DNA of 64,000 bases from contig NZ_JAFCJS010000001.1 of the NCBI RefSeq assembly GCF_018130825.1, positions 930,001 through 994,000 of the forward strand, in the 5' to 3' direction. Each line of letters starts with the position of its first letter. Position 1 is the first letter of the stretch. The notes beneath the pieces are model-generated. The model saw only the letters and a program-made list of their open reading frames with translations, did not search any database and had not been told where the DNA came from. Below, piece after piece: positions 25,632-34,183 of the stretch. The DNA is from Bradyrhizobium liaoningense. GTDB taxonomy: Bacteria > Pseudomonadota > Alphaproteobacteria > Rhizobiales > Xanthobacteraceae. The position numbers and the translations under genes were made by a program.

Positions 25632-26735
25632 TCAAGGCCGCGCGATCACCCCGCCGGTCATCGGCATCGGTACGCCCGTGGTCGCCGGATAGGACAGCGG
25701 CAGGCCTTTCAGGCCACGCGCGGCGAGGAAGCCGAAGGCCTGCGCCTCGATGGCATCGGAGGCCCAGCCGAGGGTCTCGGCGGCCTCGACCGTGGCCGAG
25801 CCCACGCGGTCCCTAAGCATGCGCAGCATGGTGAGGTTGCGGGCGCCGCCGCCGCAGATGATCCAGCTCCGGGGCCGGCGCGGCAGCAGCGGAATGACCC
25901 GGGCGATCGCAGCAGCGGTGAAGGCCGTGAGTGTGGCCGCGCCGTCGGCCGGCGCCACGTCGCCGAGCTTGAGCGCGGTAAAGTCATTGCGGTCGAGCGA
26001 TTTCGGCGGCGGGCTCGCGAAGAACGGCAATTCCAGCGCACGAGCGATCCAGCCTTCATCCGCCTTGCCCAGCGCTGCAAACTTGCCCTCCGCGTCGAAG
26101 GCCTGGTTCATGGTGCGGTACATGAAGTCGTCGAGCAGCGCGTTGCCCGGCCCGGTGTCGCAGGCGATCAGCGTGTCGTTGCCGTCGATATAGGTGATGT
26201 TGGAGACGCCGCCGATATTGACCACGACGATCGGACCCTCGCGCTCCAGCGAATTGGCCAGCGCCCGGTGGTAGACGGGTACGAGCGGCGCGCCCTGCCC
26301 GCCGGCCTCGACGTCAGCGGCGCGGAAGTCGTGCATGACAGGAATATGAATCACCCTGGCGAGCGCCGGCGCATCGCCGATCTGTACCGTCAGCCGCTTC
26401 TCGGGGCGATGCAGCACGGTCTGGCCATGGAAACCGACGATGTCGATGTCCTCCGGCCTCATCCGGTTCTGGGCAACGAAGGCGGCGACCGCCTCGGCAT
26501 GGGCCAGCGTCACCGCGCGCTCGGCCTCGGCCAGAACGCCGGGCCGGGCATCGCGCTGCGACAGGTGTACCGCCTCGGAGAGTGCCAGGCGCAGCAGGTT
26601 ACGCTCGGCCGGGCTATAGGGTCGGTAGCCGGACGGCCCGAACGCCTTCACCTGCTTCCCGTCGGTTTCGATCAGCGCGACGTCCACCCCGTCCAGCGAG
26701 GTGCCGCTCATCAAACCGAGTGCCGTCAACATCAT
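25632..26735 (-). CDS. anmK: Anhydro-N-acetylmuramic acid kinase
   Basis: A 367-residue AnmK, which phosphorylates and opens 1,6-anhydro-MurNAc in peptidoglycan recycling. Visible motifs: LMSGTSLDGVDVAL at the N-terminus, the catalytic-region VGFHGQTVLHRP, MHDFRAADVEAGGQGAPLVP, NIGGVSNITYI, and the late ICGGGARN. Length and motif order match the family. The start is at 26735, or one codon later. It is divergent from tyrS, an arrangement common in alphaproteobacteria. Confidence 0.94.
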   Translation of the reverse strand: MMLTALGLMSGTSLDGVDVALIETDGKQVKAFGPSGYRPYSPAERNLLRLALSEAVHLSQRDARPGVLAEAERAVTLAHAEAVAAFVAQNRMRPEDIDIVGFHGQTVLHRPEKRLTVQIGDAPALARVIHIPVMHDFRAADVEAGGQGAPLVPVYHRALANSLEREGPIVVVNIGGVSNITYIDGNDTLIACDTGPGNALLDDFMYRTMNQAFDAEGKFAALGKADEGWIARALELPFFASPPPKSLDRNDFTALKLGDVAPADGAATLTAFTAAAIARVIPLLPRRPRSWIICGGGARNLTMLRMLRDRVGSATVEAAETLGWASDAIEAQAFGFLAARGLKGLPLSYPATTGVPMPMTGGVIARP

Positions 26736-26775
26736 GGATCAGCGTCCTCAACAGCCCCCCTCCGGCATGCCGATC

Positions 26776-26802
26776 TTGTGCCAGAGGGACACATCTTATA
26801 AT
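26776..26802 (+). promoter_or_regulatory. Candidate tyrS promoter
   Basis: TTGTGC (26776-26781) and a consensus TATAAT (26797-26802) are spaced 15 bp. This gives a leader of about 90 nt before tyrS. No T-box-like structure was recognised. Confidence 0.45.
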
Positions 26803-26900
26803 GCCACAGCGCCAAGTGGCGGGCAGCAACCGAGTTCCCACTAAAGACCCTTAAATTGCTCCCAAAACAGTAAACCAAGAATTGTCAGGCACGCCGACAG

Positions 26901-28154
26901 ATGACTGCATTTAAATCGGATTTCCTCAACACCCTGCAGGAACGTGGATTCATCCATCAATGCTCCGATTTCGAGGGGCTGGATGCGCTCGCCGCCAAGG
27001 GCGAGGCGACCGCCTATGTCGGCTACGATTGCACCGCCCGCTCGCTGCACATCGGCAATTACCTGACCATGATGATGCTGCACTGGCTGCAGCAGTCCGG
27101 CAACAAGCCGATCACGCTGATGGGCGGCGGCACCACCATGGTCGGCGATCCCTCCGGCAAGGACGAGACGCGCGCGATGCGCACCGTCGCCGAGATCGAG
27201 GCCAACAAGGAATCGATCCGCGGCGTGTTCGCGAAGGTGCTGCGCTATGGCGAAGGCAAGAGCGACGCCATCATGCTCGACAATGCAGAGTGGCTGACCA
27301 AGCTGAACTGGATCGAGATGCTGCGCGACGTCGGCCGGCACTTCTCGGTCAACCGCATGCTGACCATGGACTCCGTGCGCCTGCGTCTCGAGCGCGAGCA
27401 GGAGATGAGCTTCATCGAGTTCAACTACATGGTCTGCCAGGCCTACGACTTCGTCGAGCTCGCCAAGCGTACCGGCTGCAAGTTGCAGATGGGCGGCTCC
27501 GACCAGTGGGGCAACATCATCATGGGCGTCGATCTCGGTCGCCGCATGGGCACCCATCAGCTGTTCGCGCTGACGACGCCGCTGCTGACGACGGCGTCGG
27601 GCGCCAAGATGGGCAAGACCGCGCAAGGCGCGGTCTGGCTCAACGCCGACCAGTTCTCGCCTTATGATTTCTGGCAGTACTGGCGCAACACCGAGGATGC
27701 CGACGTCGGCAAGTTCCTGAAACTGTTCACGACGCTGCCGATCGCTGAGATCAAGAAGCTCGAGGCGCTCGGCGGCTCCGAGATCAACGAGGCCAAGAAG
27801 GTGCTCGCGACCGAGGCGACCGCGCTGCTGCACGGCCGCGACGCAGCAAACGAAGCAGCCGAAACCGCGCGCCGCACTTTCGAGGAAGGCGCGCTCGCAG
27901 AGAGTCTCCCGACCGTGGAAATTCCGCGCGGCGAACTCGACGCAGGGCTCGGCGTGCTCAACGCCTTCGTCAAGGCGGGCCTGGTTGCCTCCAATGGCGA
28001 AGCGAGGCGCCAGATCAAGGGCGGCGGCCTTCGCGTCAACGATGCGCCCGTCACCGACGAGAAGATGGCGCTGTCAGTGGCCAATCTGACGCCGGAAGGC
28101 GTGGTCAAGCTGTCCTTCGGCAAGAAGAAGCACGTCCTGATCAAGCCTGCATAG
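26901..28154 (+). CDS. tyrS: Tyrosyl-tRNA synthetase
   Basis: A 417-residue class Ic synthetase that charges tRNA-Tyr. The HIGH motif is HIGN in [12 protein letters not shown]. Tyrosine-site residues are in GGSDQWGNI and the KMSKS-type loop reads [10 protein letters not shown]. The C-terminal S4 RNA-binding domain runs from about residue 345 ([20 protein letters not shown]). The KMGKT form and this length fit the TyrRS subgroup common in alphaproteobacteria. Confidence 0.96.
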   Translation: MTAFKSDFLNTLQERGFIHQCSDFEGLDALAAKGEATAYVGYDCTARSLHIGNYLTMMMLHWLQQSGNKPITLMGGGTTMVGDPSGKDETRAMRTVAEIEANKESIRGVFAKVLRYGEGKSDAIMLDNAEWLTKLNWIEMLRDVGRHFSVNRMLTMDSVRLRLEREQEMSFIEFNYMVCQAYDFVELAKRTGCKLQMGGSDQWGNIIMGVDLGRRMGTHQLFALTTPLLTTASGAKMGKTAQGAVWLNADQFSPYDFWQYWRNTEDADVGKFLKLFTTLPIAEIKKLEALGGSEINEAKKVLATEATALLHGRDAANEAAETARRTFEEGALAESLPTVEIPRGELDAGLGVLNAFVKAGLVASNGEARRQIKGGGLRVNDAPVTDEKMALSVANLTPEGVVKLSFGKKKHVLIKPA

Positions 28155-28210
28155 GCGTATGAGCTTTTGATGCTTGTCAGGGCGCGTCGATGCGCGCTCC
28201 CTGACGGGCA

Positions 28211-29470
28211 ATGGACCAGAACACGCCCAGGGAGACGAACAAGGACGGCCTTGCGGCGACACCGCAAGGCGCCGTGCGCATCGCGCTCACCGTGCTTGCG
28301 CTCTGCTTCACGCTGGCCGTGCTGGGCCGCGGGCTCGGCGACAGCTTCACGGTGTTCCTGAAGCCGATCTCGGAAAGCTTTGGCTGGGACCGCGCGCAGA
28401 TCGTCTCGGTCTATTCGCTCACCTGGCTCGCGAGCGGCCTCACCGCCCCCTTCGTCGGACGCCTGTTCGATCATTCCGGACCGCGCATCGTCTATGCACT
28501 CGGCCTGCTGCTGCTCGGCGCCGCCTTCCTGATCGCCGCGCACGCGCAGCATCTGTGGCAATTCCAGCTCTCGATCGGCCTCTGCGTCGGCATCGGCATC
28601 GCCTTCATCGGCATCGTGCCGAACTCGATCCTGCTCGGCCGCTGGTTCGGGCCGCGCCTGCCGACCGCGATGTCGGTGGTGTATTCGGCGATGGGCGGCG
28701 GCGTGCTGGCGCTGCTGCCGGCCTCGCAACTGCTGATCGATCACATCGGCTGGCGCGACACCTACCAACTGTTCGGCTTCGCCGCATTGGGCCTGCTGGT
28801 ACCGCTCCTGCTCTTGCCGTGGCGGCTGTTCGCCGCGGGCTCGCCGCATGTCGTGAAGAGGACCGATCCTGATTTCGTCGACAACGGCTGGACGCTTCTC
28901 GGCGCGATGCGTCACCACGCCTTCTGGGCGCTGTTCTCGACCTTCTTCTTCACCGCCGTCGGCATGTATGCGATCGCAGCCCAGATCGTGGCCTATCTGA
29001 TCGATGCCGGCTTTCCGCCGCTCCAGGCCGCGACCGCCTGGGGCTTCTCCGGCGTCGTGCTGGTGTTCGGGATGCTCGGCGTCTCCGCGCTCGATGGGCT
29101 GATCGGACGGCGGCCGTCCGTGCTGCTGAGCTACGCCATCTCGATCCTCGGTATCGTCCTGCTCTGGCTGCTGCAATATTCGCCGAACATTCTGTTGCTC
29201 ACCGGCTTCGTCGTCTGCTTCGGCAGCATGATGGGCTCGCGCGGCCCGCTGATCAGCGCGACCGCGATGCGGATCTTCCAGGGCAAGCGCGTCGGCACCA
29301 TCTACGGCACGATCTCGATCGGCAGTGGGCTCGGCTCGGCATTCGGCTCCTGGAGCGGCGGCCTGATCCACGACGCGACCCACGGCTACAACGCACTGCT
29401 CGCCTTCGCACTTGCGAGCGTCGTCCTCGGAATGATTCCATTCCTGATTGTGCCCGCCTTGCGCCGATAG
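28211..29470 (+). CDS. MFS transporter
   Basis: A 419-residue major facilitator with 12 predicted helices. It has the MFS loop 2-3 motif in GRLFDHSGPR and a long central loop near residue 200. The arrangement is of the monocarboxylate/oxalate-formate antiporter-like type. The substrate is unknown. It lies 56 bp after tyrS in the same direction but functions separately. A short dyad TGACA-AAAA-TGTCA (29597-29610) occurs 125 bp after its stop. Confidence 0.8.
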   Translation: MDQNTPRETNKDGLAATPQGAVRIALTVLALCFTLAVLGRGLGDSFTVFLKPISESFGWDRAQIVSVYSLTWLASGLTAPFVGRLFDHSGPRIVYALGLLLLGAAFLIAAHAQHLWQFQLSIGLCVGIGIAFIGIVPNSILLGRWFGPRLPTAMSVVYSAMGGGVLALLPASQLLIDHIGWRDTYQLFGFAALGLLVPLLLLPWRLFAAGSPHVVKRTDPDFVDNGWTLLGAMRHHAFWALFSTFFFTAVGMYAIAAQIVAYLIDAGFPPLQAATAWGFSGVVLVFGMLGVSALDGLIGRRPSVLLSYAISILGIVLLWLLQYSPNILLLTGFVVCFGSMMGSRGPLISATAMRIFQGKRVGTIYGTISIGSGLGSAFGSWSGGLIHDATHGYNALLAFALASVVLGMIPFLIVPALRR

Positions 29471-29690
29471 GTATCTCAGGGGTAACCTGATCGCATTCGC
29501 GCCACCGGAAAATTACGGACGGGACTGGTGCGAATACGCGCAAAAAATACGGGCTGCACGCGGCTGAAACCCCAGCCTGCGGTGTTATGTCCGACATGAC
29601 AAAAATGTCAGCGCGGAATTTATCCTGGGTGGCTTGCGAGGAGGAACCGAATGCGGTCCAAGTCGCTAGATTGGATGGAGGGCAAAACCA

Positions 29691-30134
29691 ATGGACTTTT
29701 CTTTTCTCTCTCGCTTTCAACCGGTTCTTCTGAGCCTGTTTCGCTTCATCACCGGCCTCTTGCTGTTCCAGTACGGCATCGCAAAGCTGTTCAAGTTCCC
29801 GCCTGTGCCGATGTTCGCAAAAGTCGAACTGATGTCACTCTACGGCGCGGCCGGGACGATCGAGCTGGTGGTTGGCGGGCTGTTGATGATCGGCCTGTTC
29901 TCGCGCCTCGCCGCTTTCATCCTCTCGGGTGAAATGGCCTTCGCCTACTTCATGGGTCACATGTTCAAGGGCGATGCGCCGGTGTTCCTGCCGCTGCTCA
30001 ATGGCGGCACCGCAGCGATCCTGTTCTGCTTCGCCTGCCTCTACCTGTCGGCCGCCGGCGGCGGTCCGATCAGCGTCGATGCCGCGATGGGCAAGGAGAG
30101 CGGCGCAGCCGGCGGCGCGTTCGCCCGGCGCTGA
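29691..30134 (+). CDS. DoxX family membrane protein
   Basis: A 147-residue protein with four hydrophobic helices and the DoxX pattern SLFRFITGLLLFQYGIAKLF, then GTIELVVGGLLMIGLFSRLAA. DoxX proteins are linked to quinone or redox functions in some systems, but the activity of this subgroup is not established. It starts at ATG 29691, 40 bp after GAGGAGGAA; a second purine-rich stretch GGAGGG lies 9 bp before the start and is the likelier ribosome-binding site. Confidence 0.82.
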   Translation: MDFSFLSRFQPVLLSLFRFITGLLLFQYGIAKLFKFPPVPMFAKVELMSLYGAAGTIELVVGGLLMIGLFSRLAAFILSGEMAFAYFMGHMFKGDAPVFLPLLNGGTAAILFCFACLYLSAAGGGPISVDAAMGKESGAAGGAFARR

Positions 30135-30163
30135 GGCGCCCCCCGGATCACTTCGCAAGCAAC

Positions 30164-30191
30164 GCGGCACCGGCGGATTCGCCGGTGCCGC
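30164..30191. terminator. Strong GC hairpin between doxX and a small gene
   Basis: Perfect 12-bp arms GCGGCACCGGCG (30164-30175) and CGCCGGTGCCGC (30180-30191) enclose a GATT loop. No T tract follows on either strand, so it is a barrier or mRNA-stabilising hairpin rather than a typical intrinsic terminator. Confidence 0.5.
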
Positions 30192-30192
30192 A

Positions 30193-30279
30193 TCAACGCG
30201 CCCCCAGCACGTTCCAGATCAGAACGAGGGCCGCGACCAGCAGCGCGGACATGATGATGCGATGAACGAATCGATTCAT
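30193..30279 (-). CDS. Putative 28-residue membrane peptide
   Basis: ATG 30279 to TGA 30193-30195 encodes 28 residues: a basic N-terminus (MNRFVHRII) and one hydrophobic helix (SALLVAALVLIWNVLGA) ending in Arg. AGGA lies about 8 bases upstream of the start. The composition is that of small inner-membrane proteins. It lies alone between the doxX hairpin and the first chemoreceptor gene. No family was recognised. Confidence 0.4.
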   Translation of the reverse strand: MNRFVHRIIMSALLVAALVLIWNVLGAR

Positions 30280-30497
30280 TGCCGGTCCTGCCCTGCTCCG
30301 TAGCTACCAGAATCCAACATCGATTTTCCCGGACAGTCCGCATCGGCAGACGCCGAAACGCGGCGATTTGCCTGCAGAATTGTGCATCGGGCTGCGAAAG
30401 GTGTTGCGCGCGGCAGCGCGCCGCACGCGTCCATTCATGATTGGTAAGAACTTCATGCTACCGACGCGAGCAATAACAACCATTTGTAGAGGCCGCG

Positions 30498-32192
30498 ATG
30501 AAGCTGCTCAGCCATCTGAAGATCCGCACCAAGCTCGCCAGCATGGTCTGCCTCGCGGCGCTCACGGTGACGGCCATCATCGGCGTATCGACCGTGCTCA
30601 GCAAGAGCCGCATGATGGAGGACCGCGTCCAGCAGATGCGGACCGCGGTGGAGCTGCTCTACAACTACGCACAATCGCTCCAGGACGAGGTTGCCGCCGG
30701 CAAGCTGACGCAGGCCGAGGCCAAGGCCCAGTTCCACCAGCGCGGCCGCCGCATGAGCTTCAACGGCGGGCAAGGCTACCCCGTCGTCTACAATCCCGAC
30801 ACCTCGCTGTTCGTGAACGGCGCCAACCAGCAGCTTGAAGGCAAGATCACCGGCGCGACCGACTCCAACGGCGTTCTCATCGCCGACGCCATCCTCAACG
30901 CGGCCAATCAGAATGCGCAGGGCGGCGTGGCCTCCTATCTCTATCCCCGCCCCGGCCAGACCGAGCCCGTGCGCAAGACCGTGTTCACGCGCAAATTCGT
31001 CCCCTGGAACGTGACGATCAGCTACGGCCTTTACGTCGACGACATCGACGCCGACGTGCGCGCGCTGACGCTGGAGCTCGCTGCGATCGGCGTCGGCCTG
31101 ATGCTGCTGATGGCGACGCTGTCCTGGCTGATCGCCCGTGACGTGCTCGGCGCGCTCGACCGCCAGAAGAACCGCATGCAGGCGATTTCCGAAGGCGCCA
31201 TCGACAAGCCGGTCGAAGAGACCGACCGCGGCGACGAGATCGGCCGCATGGCAGAGACGCTTGAGGTGCTCAGACAAACCGCGCTGACGGCTCGCACGCT
31301 GGAGGCCGAGCAGGTCGCCGCCAAGTCCCGCAACGAGCAGGAGAAGCGCGAGGCCCTGATTGCGCTTGCCGACCGCTTCGATGCCTCCGTCGGCCAGCTC
31401 GTCGGCCTGATGGCCTCCGGCTCCGGCGAGCTCGAGACCACCGCCAAGTCGATGTCGTCGACCGCCGAAGGCACCAACCGCCGCGCCGCCGTGGTCGGCT
31501 CGGCCGCCACCGAAGCCAGCCAGCGCGTCCAGACCGTGGCCTCCGCCGCGGAAGAACTCTCCTCCTCCATCACCGAGATCAGCCGCCAGGTCGCGCAGTC
31601 CGCCGAAGTGACGGGGCGCGCCGTCGACAGCGCGCGCCGCACCGACACCATCGTGCGCGCGCTCTCGGACGGCGCCCAGCAGATCGAGCACGTCGCCGAG
31701 CTGATCTCCAGCATCGCAGCTCAGACCAACCTGCTCGCGCTCAACGCCACCATCGAGGCCGCGCGTGCCGGTGAAGCCGGCCGCGGCTTTGCCGTCGTCG
31801 CCTCCGAGGTGAAGTCGCTGGCGAGCCAGACTGCGGAAGCCACCCGCGAGATCGGCGACAAGATCGCGCAGATCCAGGGCGCCACCAAGGAGGCCGTCGA
31901 CGCCATCGGCGGCATCACCGCCACCATCGAGGAGGTCAGCCGCATCGCCACCTCGATCGGCGCGGCCATCGAGGAGCAAGGCGCCGCCACCGCCGAGATC
32001 GCCCGCAGCGTCTCGCAGACGGCGGAGGCGACCAAGGAGGTCACGACCAATATCGGCGGCGTCTCGACCGCCGCCAACGAGACCGGCAACGCCGCCGGCA
32101 TGGTGCTCGCCGCAGCTAGCAACCTTTCCAAGCAGGCCGAGCAGCTCACCGGCGAAGTCGGAACGTTCCTGAAGGGCGTGCGCGCGGCGTGA
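30498..32192 (+). CDS. Methyl-accepting chemotaxis protein (first of tandem pair)
   Basis: A 564-residue chemoreceptor. TM1 is at about residues 6-33. A periplasmic single-Cache-like domain (about 34-185) contains [17 protein letters not shown] and [18 protein letters not shown]2 is at about 190-212, followed by a HAMP linker and a cytoplasmic signalling helix bundle with a standard tip (EIGRMAETL region, and [33 protein letters not shown]). There is no CheR-binding pentapeptide at the C-terminus. Residues 176-564 are nearly identical to those of the next gene. It probably senses small organic ligands; the ligand is unknown. Confidence 0.93.
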   Translation: MKLLSHLKIRTKLASMVCLAALTVTAIIGVSTVLSKSRMMEDRVQQMRTAVELLYNYAQSLQDEVAAGKLTQAEAKAQFHQRGRRMSFNGGQGYPVVYNPDTSLFVNGANQQLEGKITGATDSNGVLIADAILNAANQNAQGGVASYLYPRPGQTEPVRKTVFTRKFVPWNVTISYGLYVDDIDADVRALTLELAAIGVGLMLLMATLSWLIARDVLGALDRQKNRMQAISEGAIDKPVEETDRGDEIGRMAETLEVLRQTALTARTLEAEQVAAKSRNEQEKREALIALADRFDASVGQLVGLMASGSGELETTAKSMSSTAEGTNRRAAVVGSAATEASQRVQTVASAAEELSSSITEISRQVAQSAEVTGRAVDSARRTDTIVRALSDGAQQIEHVAELISSIAAQTNLLALNATIEAARAGEAGRGFAVVASEVKSLASQTAEATREIGDKIAQIQGATKEAVDAIGGITATIEEVSRIATSIGAAIEEQGAATAEIARSVSQTAEATKEVTTNIGGVSTAANETGNAAGMVLAAASNLSKQAEQLTGEVGTFLKGVRAA

Positions 32193-32221
32193 GCCGCGCG
32201 ACATCCGTGGCTCGAACACGA

Positions 32222-32249
32222 CGATGCATCGACGAATCGATGCATCGAT
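32222..32249. promoter_or_regulatory. Paired GATGCATC palindromes between the chemoreceptor genes
   Basis: CGATGCATCG (32222-32231) and a perfect 14-bp palindrome ATCGATGCATCGAT (32236-32249) lie 30-60 bp after the first receptor's stop, centred 16 bp apart. The core octamer GATGCATC also occurs before the GST gene (25577-25584). Confidence 0.4.
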
Positions 32250-32462
32250 TGATGCCAGCGCTCGAGCGCGCAAACACGATCACAATCCATATTTTTCCGG
32301 ACACGTCGCCGCAGGCGTTGGCGTCTCGCCTGCATATGCGTGTCCATGGCTGCGCGGATTGCGGTGCGCTCGAACACGCCATCCCCTGCGTTCAGGAATG
32401 GTAAGAACTTCCTGATACGGCTGCGCGAGAACAAGCATTCTACAACCGTTCCCGAGGCCGTC

Positions 32463-34157
32463 ATGACGCTGCTCAGTCACCTGAAGATCCGCACCAAGCT
32501 CGCCAGCATGGTCTGTCTCGCGGCGCTCACGGTCACCGCGCTCATCGTGGCATCCGCCTATCTCAGCAAGACCCGCATGCTCGACGATCGCGCGCGCCAG
32601 ATGCAGACGGCGGTCGATCTGCTGCACGGCTTTGCGCAATCGCTCCATGACGAGGTCGCGGCCGGCAAGATGACGCTCGCCGACGCGCAGGCCCAGTTCA
32701 AGCTGCGCGGACGGCAGATGAAGTTTGGCGGCGGCCAGGGCTACCCCGTCGTCTACACCGCCGATTCAACCGTCATGATGAACGGCGGCGCGCCTCAGCT
32801 CGAGGGCAAGAACAACGGCATCAAGGATGCCAATGGCATCGTGATCGGCGATGCCACCGTCAACACGGCGAGGCAAGCTCCCGAAGGCGCCATCCTGTCC
32901 TATCTTTTCCCGCGTCCGGGCGAGACCGTTCCGGTTCGCAAGCTGGTGTTCGCCCGCTACTTTGCGCCCTGGAACGTCGCAATTGCCTACGGCCTCTATG
33001 TCGACGACATCGACGCCGACGTGCGTGCGCTGACGCTGGAGCTAGCCGCGATCGGCGTCGGCCTGATGCTGCTGATGGCGACACTGTCCTGGCTGATCGC
33101 CCGCGACGTGCTCGGCGCGCTCGACCGCCAGAAGAACCGCATGCAGGCGATCTCCGAAGGCGCCATCGACAAGCCGGTCGAGGAGACCGACCGCGGCGAC
33201 GAGATCGGCCGCATGGCCGAGACGCTCGAAGTCCTGCGCCAGACCGCGCTGACGGCCCGCACGCTCGAAGCCGAGCAGGTTGCCGCCAAATCCCGCAGCG
33301 AGCAGGAGAAGCGCGAGGCCCTGATCGCGCTTGCCGACCGCTTCGATGCCTCCGTCGGCCAGCTCGTCGGCCTGATGGCCTCCGGCTCCGGCGAGCTCGA
33401 GACCACCGCCAAGTCGATGTCCTCGACCGCCGAAGGCACCAACCGCCGCGCCGCCGTGGTCGGCTCGGCCGCCAATGAGGCCAGCCAGCGCGTCCAGACC
33501 GTCGCCGCCGCCGCCGAGGAGCTCTCCTCCTCCATCACCGAGATCAGCCGCCAGGTCGCGCAATCGGCCGAAGTGACGGGGCGCGCCGTCGACAGCGCGC
33601 GGCGCACCGACACCATCGTGCGCGCGCTCTCGGACGGCGCCCAGCAGATCGAGCACGTCGCCGAGCTGATCTCCAGCATCGCAGCTCAGACCAACCTGCT
33701 CGCGCTCAACGCCACCATCGAGGCCGCGCGTGCCGGTGAAGCCGGCCGCGGCTTTGCCGTCGTCGCTTCCGAGGTGAAGTCGCTGGCGAGCCAGACTGCG
33801 GAAGCCACCCGCGAGATCGGCGACAAGATCGCGCAGATCCAGGGCGCGACCAAGGAGGCCGTCGACGCCATCGGCGGCATCACCGCCACCATCGAGGAGG
33901 TCAGCCGGATCGCCACCTCGATCGGCGCGGCCATCGAGGAGCAAGGCGCCGCCACCGCCGAGATCGCCCGCAGCGTCTCGCAGACCGCGGAGGCGACCAA
34001 GGAGGTCACCACCAATATTGGCGGCGTCTCGACCGCCGCCAACGAGACCGGCAACGCCGCCGGCATGGTGCTCGCCGCCGCCTCCAACCTCTCCAAGCAG
34101 GCCGAGCAGCTCTCCGGCGAAGTCGGGACGTTCCTGAAGGGTGTGCGCGCGGCGTAG
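32463..34157 (+). CDS. Methyl-accepting chemotaxis protein (second of tandem pair)
   Basis: A 564-residue paralogue, exactly the same length and with the same layout: TM1, single-Cache-like sensor, TM2, HAMP, signalling domain. The start at 32463 ([18 protein letters not shown]) aligns with the first gene; the frame is open 41 codons upstream, but that part is not conserved. The sensor domain differs substantially ([28 protein letters not shown]), whereas residues 176-564 differ at only four positions. So it should feed the same signalling pathway with a different ligand range. The upstream region keeps an ATGGTAAGAACTTC-like block shared with the first gene's leader. Confidence 0.93.
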   Translation: MTLLSHLKIRTKLASMVCLAALTVTALIVASAYLSKTRMLDDRARQMQTAVDLLHGFAQSLHDEVAAGKMTLADAQAQFKLRGRQMKFGGGQGYPVVYTADSTVMMNGGAPQLEGKNNGIKDANGIVIGDATVNTARQAPEGAILSYLFPRPGETVPVRKLVFARYFAPWNVAIAYGLYVDDIDADVRALTLELAAIGVGLMLLMATLSWLIARDVLGALDRQKNRMQAISEGAIDKPVEETDRGDEIGRMAETLEVLRQTALTARTLEAEQVAAKSRSEQEKREALIALADRFDASVGQLVGLMASGSGELETTAKSMSSTAEGTNRRAAVVGSAANEASQRVQTVAAAAEELSSSITEISRQVAQSAEVTGRAVDSARRTDTIVRALSDGAQQIEHVAELISSIAAQTNLLALNATIEAARAGEAGRGFAVVASEVKSLASQTAEATREIGDKIAQIQGATKEAVDAIGGITATIEEVSRIATSIGAAIEEQGAATAEIARSVSQTAEATKEVTTNIGGVSTAANETGNAAGMVLAAASNLSKQAEQLSGEVGTFLKGVRAA

Positions 34158-34178
34158 GGGACGAACTACAACGTCCCC
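34157..34178. terminator. Possible terminator between convergent genes
   Basis: GGGGACG (34157-34163) and CGTCCCC (34172-34178) form a 7-bp stem with an 8-nt loop right at the chemoreceptor stop. It sits between convergent genes, but no T tract follows. Confidence 0.35.
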
Positions 34179-34183
34179 CGCTT

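Noticed and set aside
26803..26900. T-box riboswitch before tyrS
   Set aside because: No specifier loop or T-box consensus was recognised in this short leader.
30453..32273. 606-codon minus-strand frame across the first chemoreceptor
   Set aside because: Gly/Ala/Asp/Leu-rich shadow of the chemoreceptor. The repeat of the same frame under the second receptor follows from the duplicated DNA, not from selection.
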